Shown here: one piece after another, positions 47,235 through 59,680 of the stretch | Numbering within the stretch: position 1 is the stretch's first letter | Layout of the letters: each line of letters opens with the position of its first letter | The notes under the pieces: generated by a model | Told to the model about the DNA's origin: nothing | What the model saw: only the letters and a program-made list of their open reading frames with translations | Databases searched by the model: none | Translations under genes and position numbers: made by a program | From: Liolophura sinensis | Lineage: Eukaryota; Mollusca; Polyplacophora; Chitonida; Chitonidae | DNA length: 64,000 bases | Assembly (NCBI RefSeq): GCF_032854445.1 | Contig: NC_088300.1 | Coordinates: 21,247,608-21,311,607 of the forward strand | Direction of reading: 5' to 3'

Positions 47235-47480
47235 GACCTCTTCAACCACCACTGTGGTCAATATTTTTAAACATTCTGAGAGAACCATGCGGTGTGGAGA
47301 AATAATCTGTACAGTTTTATGTAGCTTGCATCCTGGCTGACACCAGCAACTGACTTTTGGTGTCATTTTCATGATAAATACATGCATAAATTCCACTGCA
47401 AAAAGCGCTTAAGAGGTCGAAAAGGTTTACAGTAACTGTGTGCTGCAAGGAGGAGGTAAAGGTTGGGCAAACTTTCAAGG
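47235..47480. repeat. Dispersed repeat, copy 2
   Basis: Collinear with 7724-7975 (CAGTTTTATGTAGCTTGCAT, AAATTCCACTGCAA, GGTCGAAAAGGTTTACAGTA). Confidence 0.6.
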
Positions 47481-47820
47481 AGTAGAGTAATTAGAGCACC
47501 GGTACCGGTCTATGCTAACACTGATTGTATTTCATTTCTTTGTGACAACTAGGTTTGGTTTAGGCTTTCTCAGAACAATCATATCTTTAATATTACTTTC
47601 TGACACTGCGAGAATTTTATACATGTAGAGTAACTTCAATAAAACATCCATTTTATGACCTCAGTTTCAATAACATTCATTAAGTGTTCCCAAGTTTACT
47701 TCTGTCGTTTAAACAGACCAAACATAAAATAAAAACTAAGTGACGAATCGCATTTCAACTTTTAGCACACGAGTCGGCCTGCTAAAATCTTGCTTTGTGA
47801 ATTCTGCACCAGTTCCTTAA

Positions 47821-48091
47821 AATTTATTTATTTATTTATTTGATTGGTGTTTTACGCCGTAAGCAAGAATATTTCACTTATACGAAGGCGGTCAGCATTA
47901 TGGTGGGTGGAAATCGGGCACAGCCCGGGGGAAACCCACGACCATCCGCTGGTTGCTGACAGACTTTCCCACTTACGGCCGGAGAGGAAGACAGCATGAG
48001 CTGGACTTGAACTCACAGCGACCGCATTGGTGAGAGACTCCTGGGCCATTACGCTGCGCTAGGGCGCTAACCAACTGAGCCACGGACGCCC
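47821..48091 (-). mobile_element. SINE-A, full-length tRNA-derived SINE
   Basis: Read on the minus strand, it begins GGGGCGTCCGTGGCTCAGTT with an A-box (TGGCTCAGTTGG) and B-box (GTTCAAGTC) of an RNA polymerase III promoter. It continues through a conserved core with CCCGGGCTGTGCC and a TACGGCGTAAAAC-type block, and ends in an (AAAT)n tail. It is the best copy in the window and the reference for the other SINE-A pieces. The family resembles SINEs abundant in bivalves. Confidence 0.85.
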
Positions 48092-48300
48092 CTCCAGTTC
48101 TTTAAAACTAGGTTTCTAAATTCGACACTTTTTTCAGCCCCTTTTGTCACTAAAGATGATAATCGTAACCTTTGGCCGTTGTATTGTAATGGGATGCGTT
48201 GTACAACGTCTGCCTATGGTCTCGAACTCTCAGCAAAGATCTCCATGCTGTCGTCTCGTTCTTGTCGTCTGCTATCACCTTCGAAACGAGATCTAGCGTG

Positions 48301-48485
48301 ACAAAACGATAACTCACAGTTGTTTGAAAATGGCGGCCGCGTAGTGTTGTCAAGCGAAGCTTTTGAAGAGTTATGAACCTAGGGAAGCTCCTAGCTCTTG
48401 TTGACAGTCATAATAGATAATGAGATTTAATGCAATTATCACAATGACATAGTTAATACAAGCAATACAACTCGGATTTAAGAAA
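48301..48485 (+). promoter_or_regulatory. PPP4R4: Probable PPP4R4 promoter and leader
   Basis: The segment just upstream of the PPP4R4 start carries AAAATGGCGGCCGC at 48327-48340. This is a YY1-type AAnATGGCGGC core fused to a NotI site, the only strongly GC-rich motif nearby. Its ATG would open a four-codon upstream ORF (MAAA, stop). No TATA box is obvious. The assignment is by position and motif only. Confidence 0.45.
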
Positions 48486-48569
48486 ATGGCCCTGGATGCA
48501 TCCGCGACGTCGCTGACCGACGATTTACAAGACCTCCAGCTCGAAAAATCTGTCACCAAGGCTCTAAAG
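48486..48569 (+). CDS. PPP4R4: Protein phosphatase 4 regulatory subunit 4 orthologue, exon 1
   Basis: PPP4R4 is a HEAT-repeat scaffold that binds the PP4 catalytic subunit in the cytoplasm (family knowledge). ATG in AGAAAATGG opens MALDASATSLTDDLQDLQLE followed by KSVTKALK. The DLQ-L-x5-V-x-LK pattern matches the vertebrate N-terminus (DLQELTIIERPVRRSLK). Donor GTAAGT, phase 0. Confidence 0.82.
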
Positions 48570-48699
48570 GTAAGTTAATTTTACCAATTTTCTCATGATA
48601 CAGTTTGATGAAAGAAATATTTATTGCTTAGGAAAAGGCGTTCATTGAGGTAGTTATTATTTTCATTTAATTTATATATCATGTTTTCTTTTTGTCTAG

Positions 48700-48773
48700 T
48701 CGGCAGAGGAGCTTGAACGTCTCACAGTTGACGAGCATCTGGATGACATTGAACGAGCCGTGTATTTATTAAG
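48700..48773 (+). CDS. PPP4R4: PPP4R4 orthologue, exon 2
   Basis: Acceptor TTTGTCTAG, donor GTAAGA, phase 2. It encodes SAEELERLTVDEHLDDIERA then VYLLR. Human PPP4R4 has EEIERLTVDEDLSDIERAVYLL at the same place, so identity is secure. The next HEAT-repeat exon was not found in the remaining 15 kb, so the gene is cut by the right edge. Confidence 0.9.
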
Positions 48774-49355
48774 GTAAGATTGCAGAAATGTTTATTTTGT
48801 AACTCTTACATATTTTGTTTATTTTATATTTTCTTAAAAAGTATCTAACATATATGTATATATATATATATAATCTTATTTCAGAATATATGATTAGCTT
48901 TAGTTGAGATGAATTATTAACTCACCATGTCACCACTATATTCCATTCATGATGAATGGACTATAGTTGTGACTTGGCGTGTTTCATCCCCACATCTCAA
49001 GCAAAGGAAACTGTATATACATTGATATGTATACTTACATATTTGTTGGCATTTAATGGGTTACTTAGTTCAGGAAGTGTGGTGGTTTCCCTCAGAATCT
49101 GCAGAGGTCAAAATGTTGAATGTTTTAAGATCTTTAAAGATGAGATATGTTAGATTCCATTTATAATATTGTTAAGCATCATGGAAGTGGATGAAAGACA
49201 ACAAACAATCATCAAGTTTTGGATTTTTTTTTTTTTTTTTTTTTACCATGCGTTTAAAAAGTCAGGAGGAGGGTTGCTGGGTTTACAAAGGTATGTTTGC
49301 CATATGATACTTTAGTCACAGCAGCACTTTGGAGACATGAACCCTCCTGGCCACA

Positions 49356-49565
49356 ATTTATTTGATTGGTGTTTTACGCCGTACTCAAGAATATTTCACT
49401 TATACGACGGCGGCTAGCATTATGGTGGGAGGAAACCAGGCAGAGCCCGGGGGAAACCCACAACCTTCCACAAGTTTCCTTGCCACAAGAAGACATAGTA
49501 TATTTACACACAAGTATTGGCTCCATGTCATATAACTGAAAATTGTTAAGTACAATGTGAAAACG
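49356..49565. mobile_element. Composite of SINE-A and SINE-C fragments
   Basis: Bases 49356-49480 are a minus-oriented SINE-A tail and core (TTTGATTGGTGTTTTACGCC). They are followed directly by 49483-49565, which matches the 3' part of the element at 60940 (CAAGAAGACATAGTATAT, then a CATATAACTGAAAATTG block). This looks like one SINE inserted into or recombined with another. Confidence 0.65.
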
Positions 49566-50117
49566 CAAGCAAGCGTACATATGTGGCTCTAAATTAACCA
49601 TGCAGGCAAAAGTGGTAAATTTCCTCCACCTGTAAAGCTGAGCACAGTCATAGTATGTAAATCTTTTTGGCTAGGCCACCTGTCCATGATTTTGTGGGGT
49701 GTTATGTTAATCATGTGTTGGGCTATCTGGTTTTATTACATTTGGTCATTTGGTGACAGATGACCACGCAATGATAGATAACCCCTGAGCTACAGACTGG
49801 AAGTAATTTGACCTAAAATTCAAAACCTTGTACTGTCAGTAAGAATAAGTATATTGTGACTTCATGTTGTTTTTTCTGAGTTTCATATTGTAATCATCCA
49901 TATTATTTGTAAGGAAGCATTTAATCTGTATGAACATTATCACTGACATGATGGACGTCAGCTTGATGGATGGAGGAAACTGGAGTGCCTGGATTAAACC
50001 TTCCACCTTTGGCAAGGAACAGAGGAACTTGTCCAATTGTGATATATGTCATATTGGTAGAAGGCAACTGTAGGCCTTCTAGCGAACTTCATGTAGGACC
50101 CCACAAGCATTTCTCAC

Positions 50118-50270
50118 AGGTATGACGCTCTCTGGTCATACGTAGGAAGGTCTGCCAGTGGTTTTGTCCTGGGTTCTGCCTGGTTTTCTCCCACCATAAT
50201 GCTGGCTGCCATCATATGAGCGAAATACTCTGGAGTTCTGCGTAAAACACCAATGAACTAAATAAATACA
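50118..50270 (+). mobile_element. SINE-A, 5'-truncated
   Basis: Core TTTTCTCCCACCATAATGCT and tail GCGTAAAACACCAATG followed by AAATAAATA. Inside the PPP4R4 intron. Confidence 0.78.
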
Positions 50271-53200
50271 TTCATATGTGCGTGCTTTATTGTACCTGCA
50301 TTTACACATATTTTAATTTCACTAAATACTTTCCTGGTATCAGTGTGCATGCATGTACTGTATACATATATGTACATCCTGGAAATGGATCAGTACGTAT
50401 ATTTATAAGTAAGCTTGGTGGTTAAGATTCAAAGCTTTGGTTCTAGAGACTATTTTAGATGCATTATTAAGGCAGACTGGAAGCTGCAGTGTTTACCTGA
50501 GTAAAGGATGGTGGAGGTTTTATTGATTGATTCTTCATCCAAGACTTAAGTGTGCTGCAGGCAGCAAAAAGGCTAATGTGCTTGGAATAGTAAATGTGAA
50601 ACGCGCAATAGAGGCGAATGAGAGGGGACATAGTTGATTGCTCGTGAACATTATCGTGTTTGTACTCTTGTGCTTTATTGATGTGAACATTTTTAGCTAT
50701 CGGTTATAGTCTGTAGGAAGTTAACTAGGGTTCTGAGGTATATGATTGGAAATGAGTCCAATGTTATCTGGAAAAAAGCACATACAGCTCCATTGTAACC
50801 AAGGGAAAGTCTGAAGAAAATGTCATGTTGGAAAGCATCAGTCTTTTTATTTTGTAACATTTTGTCACATTTGATGATGTGAGTGTCAGAAAAGTAAATG
50901 AAACCAGTCTCATTCACATGTAATCAAGTCAAGAAAGTTTTATTGTAGTGTATTTGAATTACGTTTACAAGGTTTTTATACATTTACATGAAAAATCTCC
51001 TGAAAATAATGAATAATTAGTGTATCAAATTTTTGTTACGAATTCCAAAAGGGACATTAATCCTTTCCAAATTAGTTTTCTTCTTGTAAGGTTAACTTTA
51101 GTTGAAAAGATGGATGAATGTCACATGTCTGGAATATTGTATGTTATTATGGTCACATGCTTTTACAATATCATTCAGGGACGATGGTTATAAGTATTGA
51201 AGGTCCAGTTATAATGGAGGTGCAAAATTAGTTTGAACCTTAATCGAACCATAGCATTTCACTGAATGGAATGAGAAATTTGTCAGCTATTGGCACACTG
51301 ACCTGCATTTGGTTGAGAAGCTATGTATGTGCATTGGTTATGTTAGTGGATGTGCTATTAGCAGGTCACATATTCTGTTCTGGGCCGTTAACATTCACTG
51401 TCACCAAGGGCAGCTCTATTTAGCCTTAAGTGCTTAGTTATACATGTAACTACTTGTGCCAGTTCAAAGTGCCTCAATCAATTAGAGTGGCTTATAGAGT
51501 AGAGCACGAATGAACATTATACTCTTTGAGGCCTTAGTTGTGCTCTGTATATGGTAATAGCTTTAACCCAGGATATACATTTACAAAAGATTTGTGATGA
51601 TGATAAGACCACTAGGAACTGCCATAGAAAACATTACACTGTTGGCATTCCAGTTACATACACATTTATATATGGAGTCACTTAATGGAACTCCATGTGT
51701 GTTAACAAACAGGCAATCACAATCTCTTCTTTTTTTTGGATTTGCCTTGTCAGTATTTGTAAATTTGACACACGTAAAATTGTTGGTAATGATCATGTTG
51801 CAGTTCAAGCAAAGTTAAAGAGTAAGTTGAGACAGTATCTTTAAATACATTCGCATGTTTTGACATCGGACGAGTTACAGTGTCTTAGTAGAAGGTGATA
51901 ATCCTTCTGCCTTGCCTCACAACAGTGACTAAAGCTTGTATGTGAATGAATAATGGTTTATAATAAGAAAAAGCTTGGAAAGTTTATGGCCTGGTTATAG
52001 ATATAGAACTTTACAACATAAATTGTCTTAAGCCTTAAATGCTCTTCAATCTTGTCTTAGGGTCTAAATTTTTAGACCCAGTATCACTGCCCTTGTTTAT
52101 CACAATAACATGCATTTACTACTGATGTATTCACAGTTCTACAAATAAATGAACCAGCAGTGCACATCTTTACAATATTTTGGCGGTGTGATGTTACTTA
52201 CATAAAATTGTTTGGCACATGAAGAAGATTGTTGATTTTCTCTATGATTTACATTTTTCTCCGTTATACTTCATGCAAACTTGAACTTTAGAAGTAAACA
52301 TCGTATGTTATAAGGGGGGATAACTGTTGCTTACAAATGTTCATCACTAGCTCTGTATTTCACTAATGGAACTAATTACTATCATGTGTTTCTTTCAGAG
52401 TTTAATATCATAAATTAGAATGTTTAGATCACTAGGTGATGGTGGTGATATTGATATACATATAGTTTGTATATGTATTTCAGATTTGGTGACAAGCTCA
52501 ACCTCTTTACCCTGAGGTTATTATTATTATAACTTTAGATAATAAGCATTTCTACCTGAGTGCCTGACTGCCTATTCATTCATGCACTGTAAGTGATTAA
52601 AATGGGGTTTTCTGGCTTGTTTGCCTTGGGTACATATGGTCAGTAACTGTGGAAACTTTTTTTTGGACTTAATATCATGACCCAATGTAATTATATCATT
52701 ATTTGCAGTGCTCCCAAAAGCTTTCTTTGGTCGTTATGTTTTCCAAAAGATCACATATTGTACATGTGGAACGCCGAAGTCAGCAAGGTGTCTTCAATCT
52801 GACTGTGATATCAAGGATATTTGCTTGCAGCCCCTGTCACATTATCTCACCTCTTTCGGGAGTTGACACCAGGGCATCCCAAGAGTCAGAACTAAGGCTT
52901 TGACACATGACCTTATTCTGACATACTGAGTATGTTTGTTCCAAAACCCTTTTACTTGAAGAAAGATGTCCTCTGTCCTCTGACATTTAGACATTTGCTA
53001 TGCTTCTATAGTGGATATATTGTACAGCCTGGGCAACAAAACAGATTCCAAAGTGATAAACACCATCCACAACCCCCCCCCCCCCCACCCCCCCACCTGC
53101 TGCATCCATTTCTGAGTCCCCTCCTCTATTTACAGTGGAAGAGCACAGGTCACTTGTTTATAATAAAGAAAAAAGGTGAACAATTAAAAAAAAAGTATGA

Positions 53201-54968
53201 TGAGGCAAGTAGGATACCTGTAACTGTTGATTGTTTCATTCAGGCTTTGTGCTACATAATATTTTGATGAATGCAGGTAAAGGCTGAATAGATCTATACC
53301 TGTCTACTAATATTTTTTTTAGTCATTATATTGAATTTATTTATTACTGACATTTTATGAGAGTTTTCATGAGATTAAATAAAAAATAGCCATACCTTCT
53401 CCTGGATTTACATGTATGTGTACCACTGGTATATTATATGTATGTCAGTTTATACAAATGCATCCTTGTCAGTGGTCTCTTTGGAGAGTGATAGAAATCG
53501 ATCATAAATCCATAAAACTTAAAGTGACCAGTGTCGTGTATGTGACAGTGCAAATATTTATGTTTTCCTGTATGTTTTGACATTGGCATAATGTATAAAC
53601 ATGTGCATGTAAATGTATACTTCAAGCACACATGTATGTAATGTTTGTACATGTATGTGGACAGGCATCCTTATTTACCATCTAACCCATGTGTGTTTAT
53701 GTTATATTTTATCAAGGAAGTACTGCAAATGTAGTCTAACCAAATGCAACCGTTGTTAATTATGGTTGCAGTGATAATTAGCATTTTACCATGATACAGG
53801 AAACACGGGAAAGTGATAAGCTGTCATTTTGATATTTAATGTTTATTTATAATATATCTCTAAGAAATATATACAGGGTTATCTAATGTCAGCAGTTAAG
53901 CGTACATGTACATGTATTTTGGACATGAATCATTAAAAGTATTCAGCTATACAAATAAGCACTGTATGTACATAGAAGAATATTTTTGTAAATTGAACAC
54001 ATGCAGTCATGGTTTTTAGTTTTACTATAACATGTATAGTTAGTGTTACATTACATGCTCATATGCATCCTTTACATTTATCATTAAGTGAGTATAGAAG
54101 ATTTTGTAACATAACGTGAAGAAGTGGCATTCATATGTACAAAACAGGATGTTTTAATTGGTGTGATTAGGGATGGTCATGGTATATTATAGAGATTAGG
54201 TGACAGGGCCTGGCAGGGTTTGGGAAAGAGGAGTTGGGGGGGGGGGCAGAGGGCAGGCCAAGGACCTGAACCCAGCTGGATTGGTTACTGCCAGCAGTTC
54301 AACATACCAGCTCATCTACTAACTCCAGCTACAATTAATTAAGGAGATGTGAGTTAAGCGGGATTGTGTATGGAGCCCCTGCTAAACTCCTCACTGATGG
54401 GTGATAGCCAGGGCTGCTGACTCAACAACTGGTCCAGCAGATAGTTCTCAGGAGACGGAGAGGTACTGGTAGATATTGGCTGCTGCTGATGCTGACTGGC
54501 CGAACTGAAGGAGAGTGGAGCTGAATGCTAGGAGGCCACACGCCAACACCAACTAAGAAAGGCTGAGTAAGAGGAATGTAGTCATTCAGTGAGGGAATCA
54601 GCCTGAGGAGGTACTGGCTGAGTGTAGTGTGTACAAGAGGAAGGCTGGTTGGCTGTAGTATGCTGGCTAGCAGTGTTGGTGTTCTCTAGTACTCCAAGAC
54701 CACATGTCCCTCACTGAGCACATGGCTAGCCCAAGTTAACACGTCAGGGAACAAACTCTGGCCTTTGAAACTGTCTAATACTAGTGGGTATTCTTTACAG
54801 TATACATCTACACAGTCTGTGTAGTTGATCAGAGATAAAACGTACAAACCTGGACCATTTCGCACCTTTTATATATTTCTTGGTGATTGACTACTTTGAT
54901 GAGATATATGTGTGTGTGTTTGAACGGCACCTTGAAGTGTTGATGTTGTATGTAAGGTGTGGTGAGTA

Positions 54969-56134
54969 ATGGAGGAGCCCTCAGCTGCTGACATGCACGA
55001 ACTTAAACAGTCCTGTGATGGACAGACACAAGTGGACAGACCAGCGGTAGAAGGAGGTGAAGTCACAGCCCACACACCAGATACCTCCATGACAAATGGA
55101 GATGATCCTATAGAGCCAGAGACAGAAGGGAATGAAAGTTGTAACAATTGCTACCTGGAGCCAGATCTACTCCGACACCAGCCGGATGTCATACTAGATC
55201 ATGAATGTGATGTGAAAGATTTACCCCAGGGCTCAGATCACAGAGATTCCACATCCCTGAGGAGTTTACATCTGTGTGATTCCTCTGTTGAGGCTGGTGC
55301 TGATCCAGCAGGCCAGGTAGAAGTTACTGATGTTGACAGTAAGTTGTCAAGGTATTCAGATTTTTCGGACAAGGCAAATACAGGTACAGATGTAGTGTGG
55401 AATGGTCTGTCTCCTGATGTCTGCTCTAACACGTTGCCAGTGCTACCTGTCCATTCTCAGGACAGTGTGGGGGATGGAAATACGTGTAGTTCCGCCTCCA
55501 GTCATAGTAGTACAGGTATTCATGACAAGGATTGTGATGCTCATTTTGTCCCTGGGGCTGAAAGTGACCATGTTACATGTTCATCACCTTTGTCTCCTAT
55601 CAAAGAATGTGACAGTAGCATATGTGAGGTGTCAAGATTGTCACATGATGATGTAGTTACTGCATCACACTGTGAGTCAGATGATCAGCTGTTTTCTGTG
55701 AAAAACATGGGTATGAAGACATACCTGGAGGAGAACTTAGTGATGTTTGACTGTCCTGATGAGGTCAGCACGGATAGCAGTTGTGTGAAGAATACCTCAG
55801 AGGCTGACCACGACAGTTCTGCACTGTATGAGGGGCGTGAGGATAAGGAGTTGGTCTGTGAAGGGGGTAGGGATAGAGTTGGGAGCCCTGGAAAAGACAG
55901 TCCTATACCCGATTCATGGCTGGAGGAGATGACCCACTATGACAGCCCCATCCCGCGTGTCCACATCCAGCACTCTGACCCTAACCCAGACCTGGACGAT
56001 GACTTTGTGGACAACAGATCAATATTTTACCCTGGTAGTAGTGGCAGGTGTTACTCACCTGTGGATGTACAGGTGAGAAATGGCGTGAGCTCTTACCTGG
56101 AAGATGAACCCATGTTCTTTGGTGGACCAGATGA
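54969..56134 (+). CDS. Large acidic first coding exon, possible alternative PPP4R4 start or nested gene
   Basis: An open frame of 388 codons starts at ATG 54969, two codons after an in-frame TGA, so it must begin a protein. It ends at a strong donor GTAAGT in phase 2; the apparent TAA stop lies inside that donor. The product is rich in Asp, Glu, Ser and Cys, with no domain I recognise. Two near-copies of a motif are visible (YLEENLVMFDCPDE and YLEDEPMFFGGPDE), as are two DSPIP repeats. Length and composition are unlike chance ORFs here. The phase equals that of PPP4R4 exon 2, so splicing to PPP4R4 exon 3 would keep frame. An independent gene continuing to the right is equally possible. Confidence 0.65.
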
Positions 56135-59039
56135 GTAAGTTTTAAGTGCAATCTGTTTTGTGTGCTAACTTTCTCAGCATGTGTAGTAAAAAAACAATAA
56201 ACATGTAACAAAGAGGTGATCTGTAGACCTGGATCTGTAGACCTGAAATTGTGTATCATTGTAATTGTGTTATAGTTAGATTAAACTTTATGATATGCAT
56301 ATTTATAAGTCAGGGTAGAGTTATGTTGTTTATCAGTAAACTGTATTTTGCCTTAAGTTTAACTTTTCTCAAGGAACACATTTTACTTGATTCTGATTGA
56401 TTCATCCACCATATCATTTTAAGTGTCATTTAAGCCCTTAATTTATGTACTTCTGAAAGGGAATTTTTACACCCAAACTTTAGGTGAAATGAAGTATTAC
56501 ATGCCGGTAACTCTATCAGGGTGACAGGGTGAATGTACATGTACCTTTATAGCTTCAAAATTTTTAGAGCCAGCCACATGTATGATTTTCAACTAAGCTT
56601 TGAGTGAAAGGGTACTGAATCAAAGGCTCGAAATGACGTACAAGTGACACAAGATGGCACAACATGTACAGTAAATGTATATTACAAAGGGTGATGTTAA
56701 AATGTGCCACACCCCTAGGAAGAATCAAAAGGAGCAATCTGCATTGTCTCGACTACATGCAATGGTAATAAGGACAGGGTGTAATTCCATTACAGTGTTC
56801 CATTGAATTTGATAGAGTATTTTCCTGAAGAAAACCTACGATACATGTATATTCAACGTGACTCAGCAGATGTGCACAAGTGGGTGTCATATAAAACAAA
56901 AAATACTGACGTGTTAATATAAGTTCTAGGCTTGGTTTACATACATGTGCAAAACATGATATGCTGGTGATATTGTCATTAATCTGAATGATTATAAACT
57001 GTCCTTTGTTAGAGGTGTCATGAGGACTGCTGGCTCTGTGAAGGGAATGTGTGACCAAAACACTCAAATTACCAGGTGTATTTTTATGTCATGGTCACAT
57101 GGGTCAAGCAAACAGCAGTCTAGCCAACAGGAAACATGTTAGTTCCTGTAATATATACATGTATTCATGTACATGTAGCAGATTAAATACATGTAGGCAA
57201 GAAAATCACACAGACATGTGTCTTGCCTCTATTTCTCATTTGGTTTACTGTTAATGCTGTTCCCCACATGCATGTGTAAAAACAGTGTGAGGTGAGAGCT
57301 GTATTTTGTCACTGTGCGTCTTCCCTGGTGCTGAAGTGATGTCTTCACTATTAATAACTTGTAACCTACATGGAGTAAAGGATCTTCATGCTGTAGCCTA
57401 TGTACTAAAATCTGTGATAAGGGTAGATAACCAGAAAATTATACACACTGAGTGACATTTCTCATCTGTGGTTGTCTGTCAGTTCGTCCATCTAGCATCA
57501 TTTGGGGAGGCTGTACATCTTACATAATCCACTACAAATGTCCCTTTCCCTGCTAGTGTGCAGAGTTCATTCTAATGGCATGAGGCACTGCTGAAGAGCT
57601 ATTCCTTAGGCTATAAAAACAAAGACTGATGAGTAGAGAAACCTGAGAGGAGCAATTAGACAGGAGAATGCTCTTACCTATTGACAGACCCCTCCACCCT
57701 GTTTGTTTCCACAACACCAGAGTTATGCATAATAATCTATTGTCCTTGTAAAACCATTATAAAAAAAATCTATATGTTAGACACACCACAACATACAAAA
57801 CATTCCCGCACTGGCTCTAGTCTGGATATTCTTTTGGTCTCCCCATATGTACACTGTACTGTACGGACAGGTATTTCCCAACAGTTTACTGTGCTCTAGG
57901 CAAGTATGTAACTTACAAGAAGAAAAAAAACTTTTTCAGTGAGCCAAGCATACACATTTTTACACCAAACAAGATAAGGCCAAAAAAAGTTCTCTTCCAG
58001 TACTATATTAAAGCAAGCACTCTTTATGTATTCGCATGATCAAAATGGCTTATGTGAAATTTGTATAAAATGATGCTTGGGGGAGGAAAACTTTTTGATA
58101 TGGTATATAGGTATTGCTTTAAAAAATATTCCTTTTATAATTTAGTATAAATTACATGTTTAAAGAGAATTACAGTATACTGTACATGTATGTAAAGTAC
58201 ATTATATTCTTCCACAGTGTACCATAATGCATGTTCATGCTTGTACAGCTAGACCCATTTTATAGCCAAGTTCTTGTATGTTTTACCACATCAAGTATAG
58301 AGTGCTAAGTCAGCAATATTAGTGATATACTGTACACTGTGTTCTCTCTCTGTGTTTTTACACCAAACTCTAAACACAGATTTGTTTGGTTGTCATTGAT
58401 TAGTCAGTTTGGTGAATCTGTTTTGATGTTGTCTGGCATATTTGCCCAGCCATCTGTCAGTGTCTGTGTCAGTGGTACAAGTTTATTAGGGGTGTCATGC
58501 TGGTCAGGCTCTGGAACTCATTAAAGGTGACCTATAGCCACCGGTCAATGAGTTAGACCTGGCTATGACTCACGGACATTAAGATTTCTGCTAGTTAGTG
58601 TGTGTGGTCAGTATATTTGGGTTATCGGCAGCTTGAAATATGGTCCATTTGGTTTGGGCTGACCCCATGTTAACATTCCCTGCTATAGCTCTGAGGATAA
58701 GAATGTTCTCAGAAAATGTCAGACAAACACGGCGATTCCACAGTCTTGTCTTGCACAGTTTGTAGCTGATAGAGTTGTACATCTCTTTGGCAAGCATCAG
58801 TAGAAGTATGTGTAGTGATGTACATGAATAATGGCCTTCTCTTTCTTTGTATTAATCACTTTGTGTTTCATAAATTTCTCGCATTTTGCTTCTTCACCCT
58901 AAAATTTTTGTGTGTTTAAGCAGCAGTTTTTAGAGTGTGAGAATACATGTATAAATAGACAACAAAATTCAATATTCCACTGCTCTCATTGTTAGCCCTG
59001 CAAAATGAGGTTATGTGTATGTTTTCACTGTGTGTATTT

Positions 59040-59275
59040 GCCTGCGGTCGAGGTGGTTAGTGCATAAAGGTCTAGGAGCCTCTCACTGAGGTCACTGTGA
59101 GTTCAAGCCCAGTTCATGTTGGGTTCCTCTCCATCCGTACGTGGGAAGGTCTGTCAGAAACCTGCTTTGCTGCCAGATTCTGCCCAGTTTCCTCCCACCA
59201 TCACACTGCATCATCGTAAAAGCAAAATATTCTTGAGTTCGGCATAAAATGCCAATGAAATAAGTAAAGAAATGC
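59040..59275 (+). mobile_element. SINE-A, near full-length
   Basis: tRNA-like head with GGTTAGTGC and a B-box GTTCAAGCC, then the core block TTTCCTCCCACCAT and the tail block GGCATAAAATGCCAATGAAAT. More diverged than the copy at 47821. Confidence 0.8.
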
Positions 59276-59288
59276 GTACCTGCGTGTG

Positions 59289-59325
<37 letters not shown>

Positions 59326-59326
59326 G
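59289..59326. repeat. (TGTC)n microsatellite
   Basis: About nine tetranucleotide units directly after the SINE-A copy at 59040, probably grown from its 3' tail. Confidence 0.93.
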
Positions 59327-59552
59327 CTAACAGCTTTACAGGCAACGTTACACAGAGCGTTGAATAAAGTTGGACATAAAAGACATAAAGAATATTGTCC
59401 ATTTATATATTTAATGATAAACAGGAAATTTTTTTTTAAGGAAATTTGTGCATTTTGCACCTGTACGGTCTTTCAGATAGTCCTGCATTTGGTGAAGGCC
59501 ACTTGCCTAGTCTACAAATGTGGCATTCAAATCTGTGTGTCACACATGGGAG

Positions 59553-59680
59553 TCAGTAACTTGCCAAAGGCTCAGTGGTTTACTCCAGGCACTCTAGATC
59601 CCTCCACTCTTCCAGCTCAAAGCCATTATATTATTATAAGTGAAAAATTCTTGAATATAATGGTGTGAATCAATATCTGA
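59553..59680 (+). mobile_element. SINE-B related fragment
   Basis: Contains GTAACTTGCCAAAGGCTCAG and GGTTTACTCCAGGCACTC, the reverse of the block seen in the SINE-B copy at 10183 and in 49965-50040. It then has a SINE-A-like AAGTGAAAAATTCTTGAATA tail. Confidence 0.5.

Larger units (their letters stand above)
42215..48300 (+). other. Zinc-finger gene 3' region and intergenic DNA
   Basis: No protein-coding gene is supported here. Candidate poly(A) hexamers are ATTAAA at 42517-42522, with a TG-rich stretch after it, and AATAAA at 45986-45991; either could end the transcript. The interval contains a terminal-inverted-repeat element (43211-44206), a 13 bp-stem hairpin (44992-45027), a dispersed repeat (47235-47480) and a full-length SINE (47821-48091). 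Confidence 0.5.
48774..54968 (+). other. PPP4R4 intron 2, left part
   Basis: No exon recognised. Contains SINE pieces at 49356-49565 and 50118-50270, an older SINE-like fragment at 49965-50040, and a C-rich run at 53073-53092. A GC-richer stretch at 54230-54700 directly precedes the large acidic exon and might be its leader or promoter; a TATATA stretch lies about 90 bases before its ATG. Confidence 0.5.

Noticed and set aside
48150-48353. Minus-strand ORF divergent from PPP4R4 as a possible partner gene
   Set aside because: No homology, no clear donor and no further exons upstream; it overlaps a promoter-like region by chance.
56129-56140. TAA as the natural stop of the acidic ORF at 54969
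   Set aside because: The TAA lies within a consensus donor GA|GTAAGT and no poly(A) signal follows closely. Splicing is more likely, although a single-exon gene is not excluded.
59211-59460. Minus-strand ORFs with a DRQT repeat
   Set aside because: Produced by the (TGTC)n microsatellite next to a SINE; no gene.
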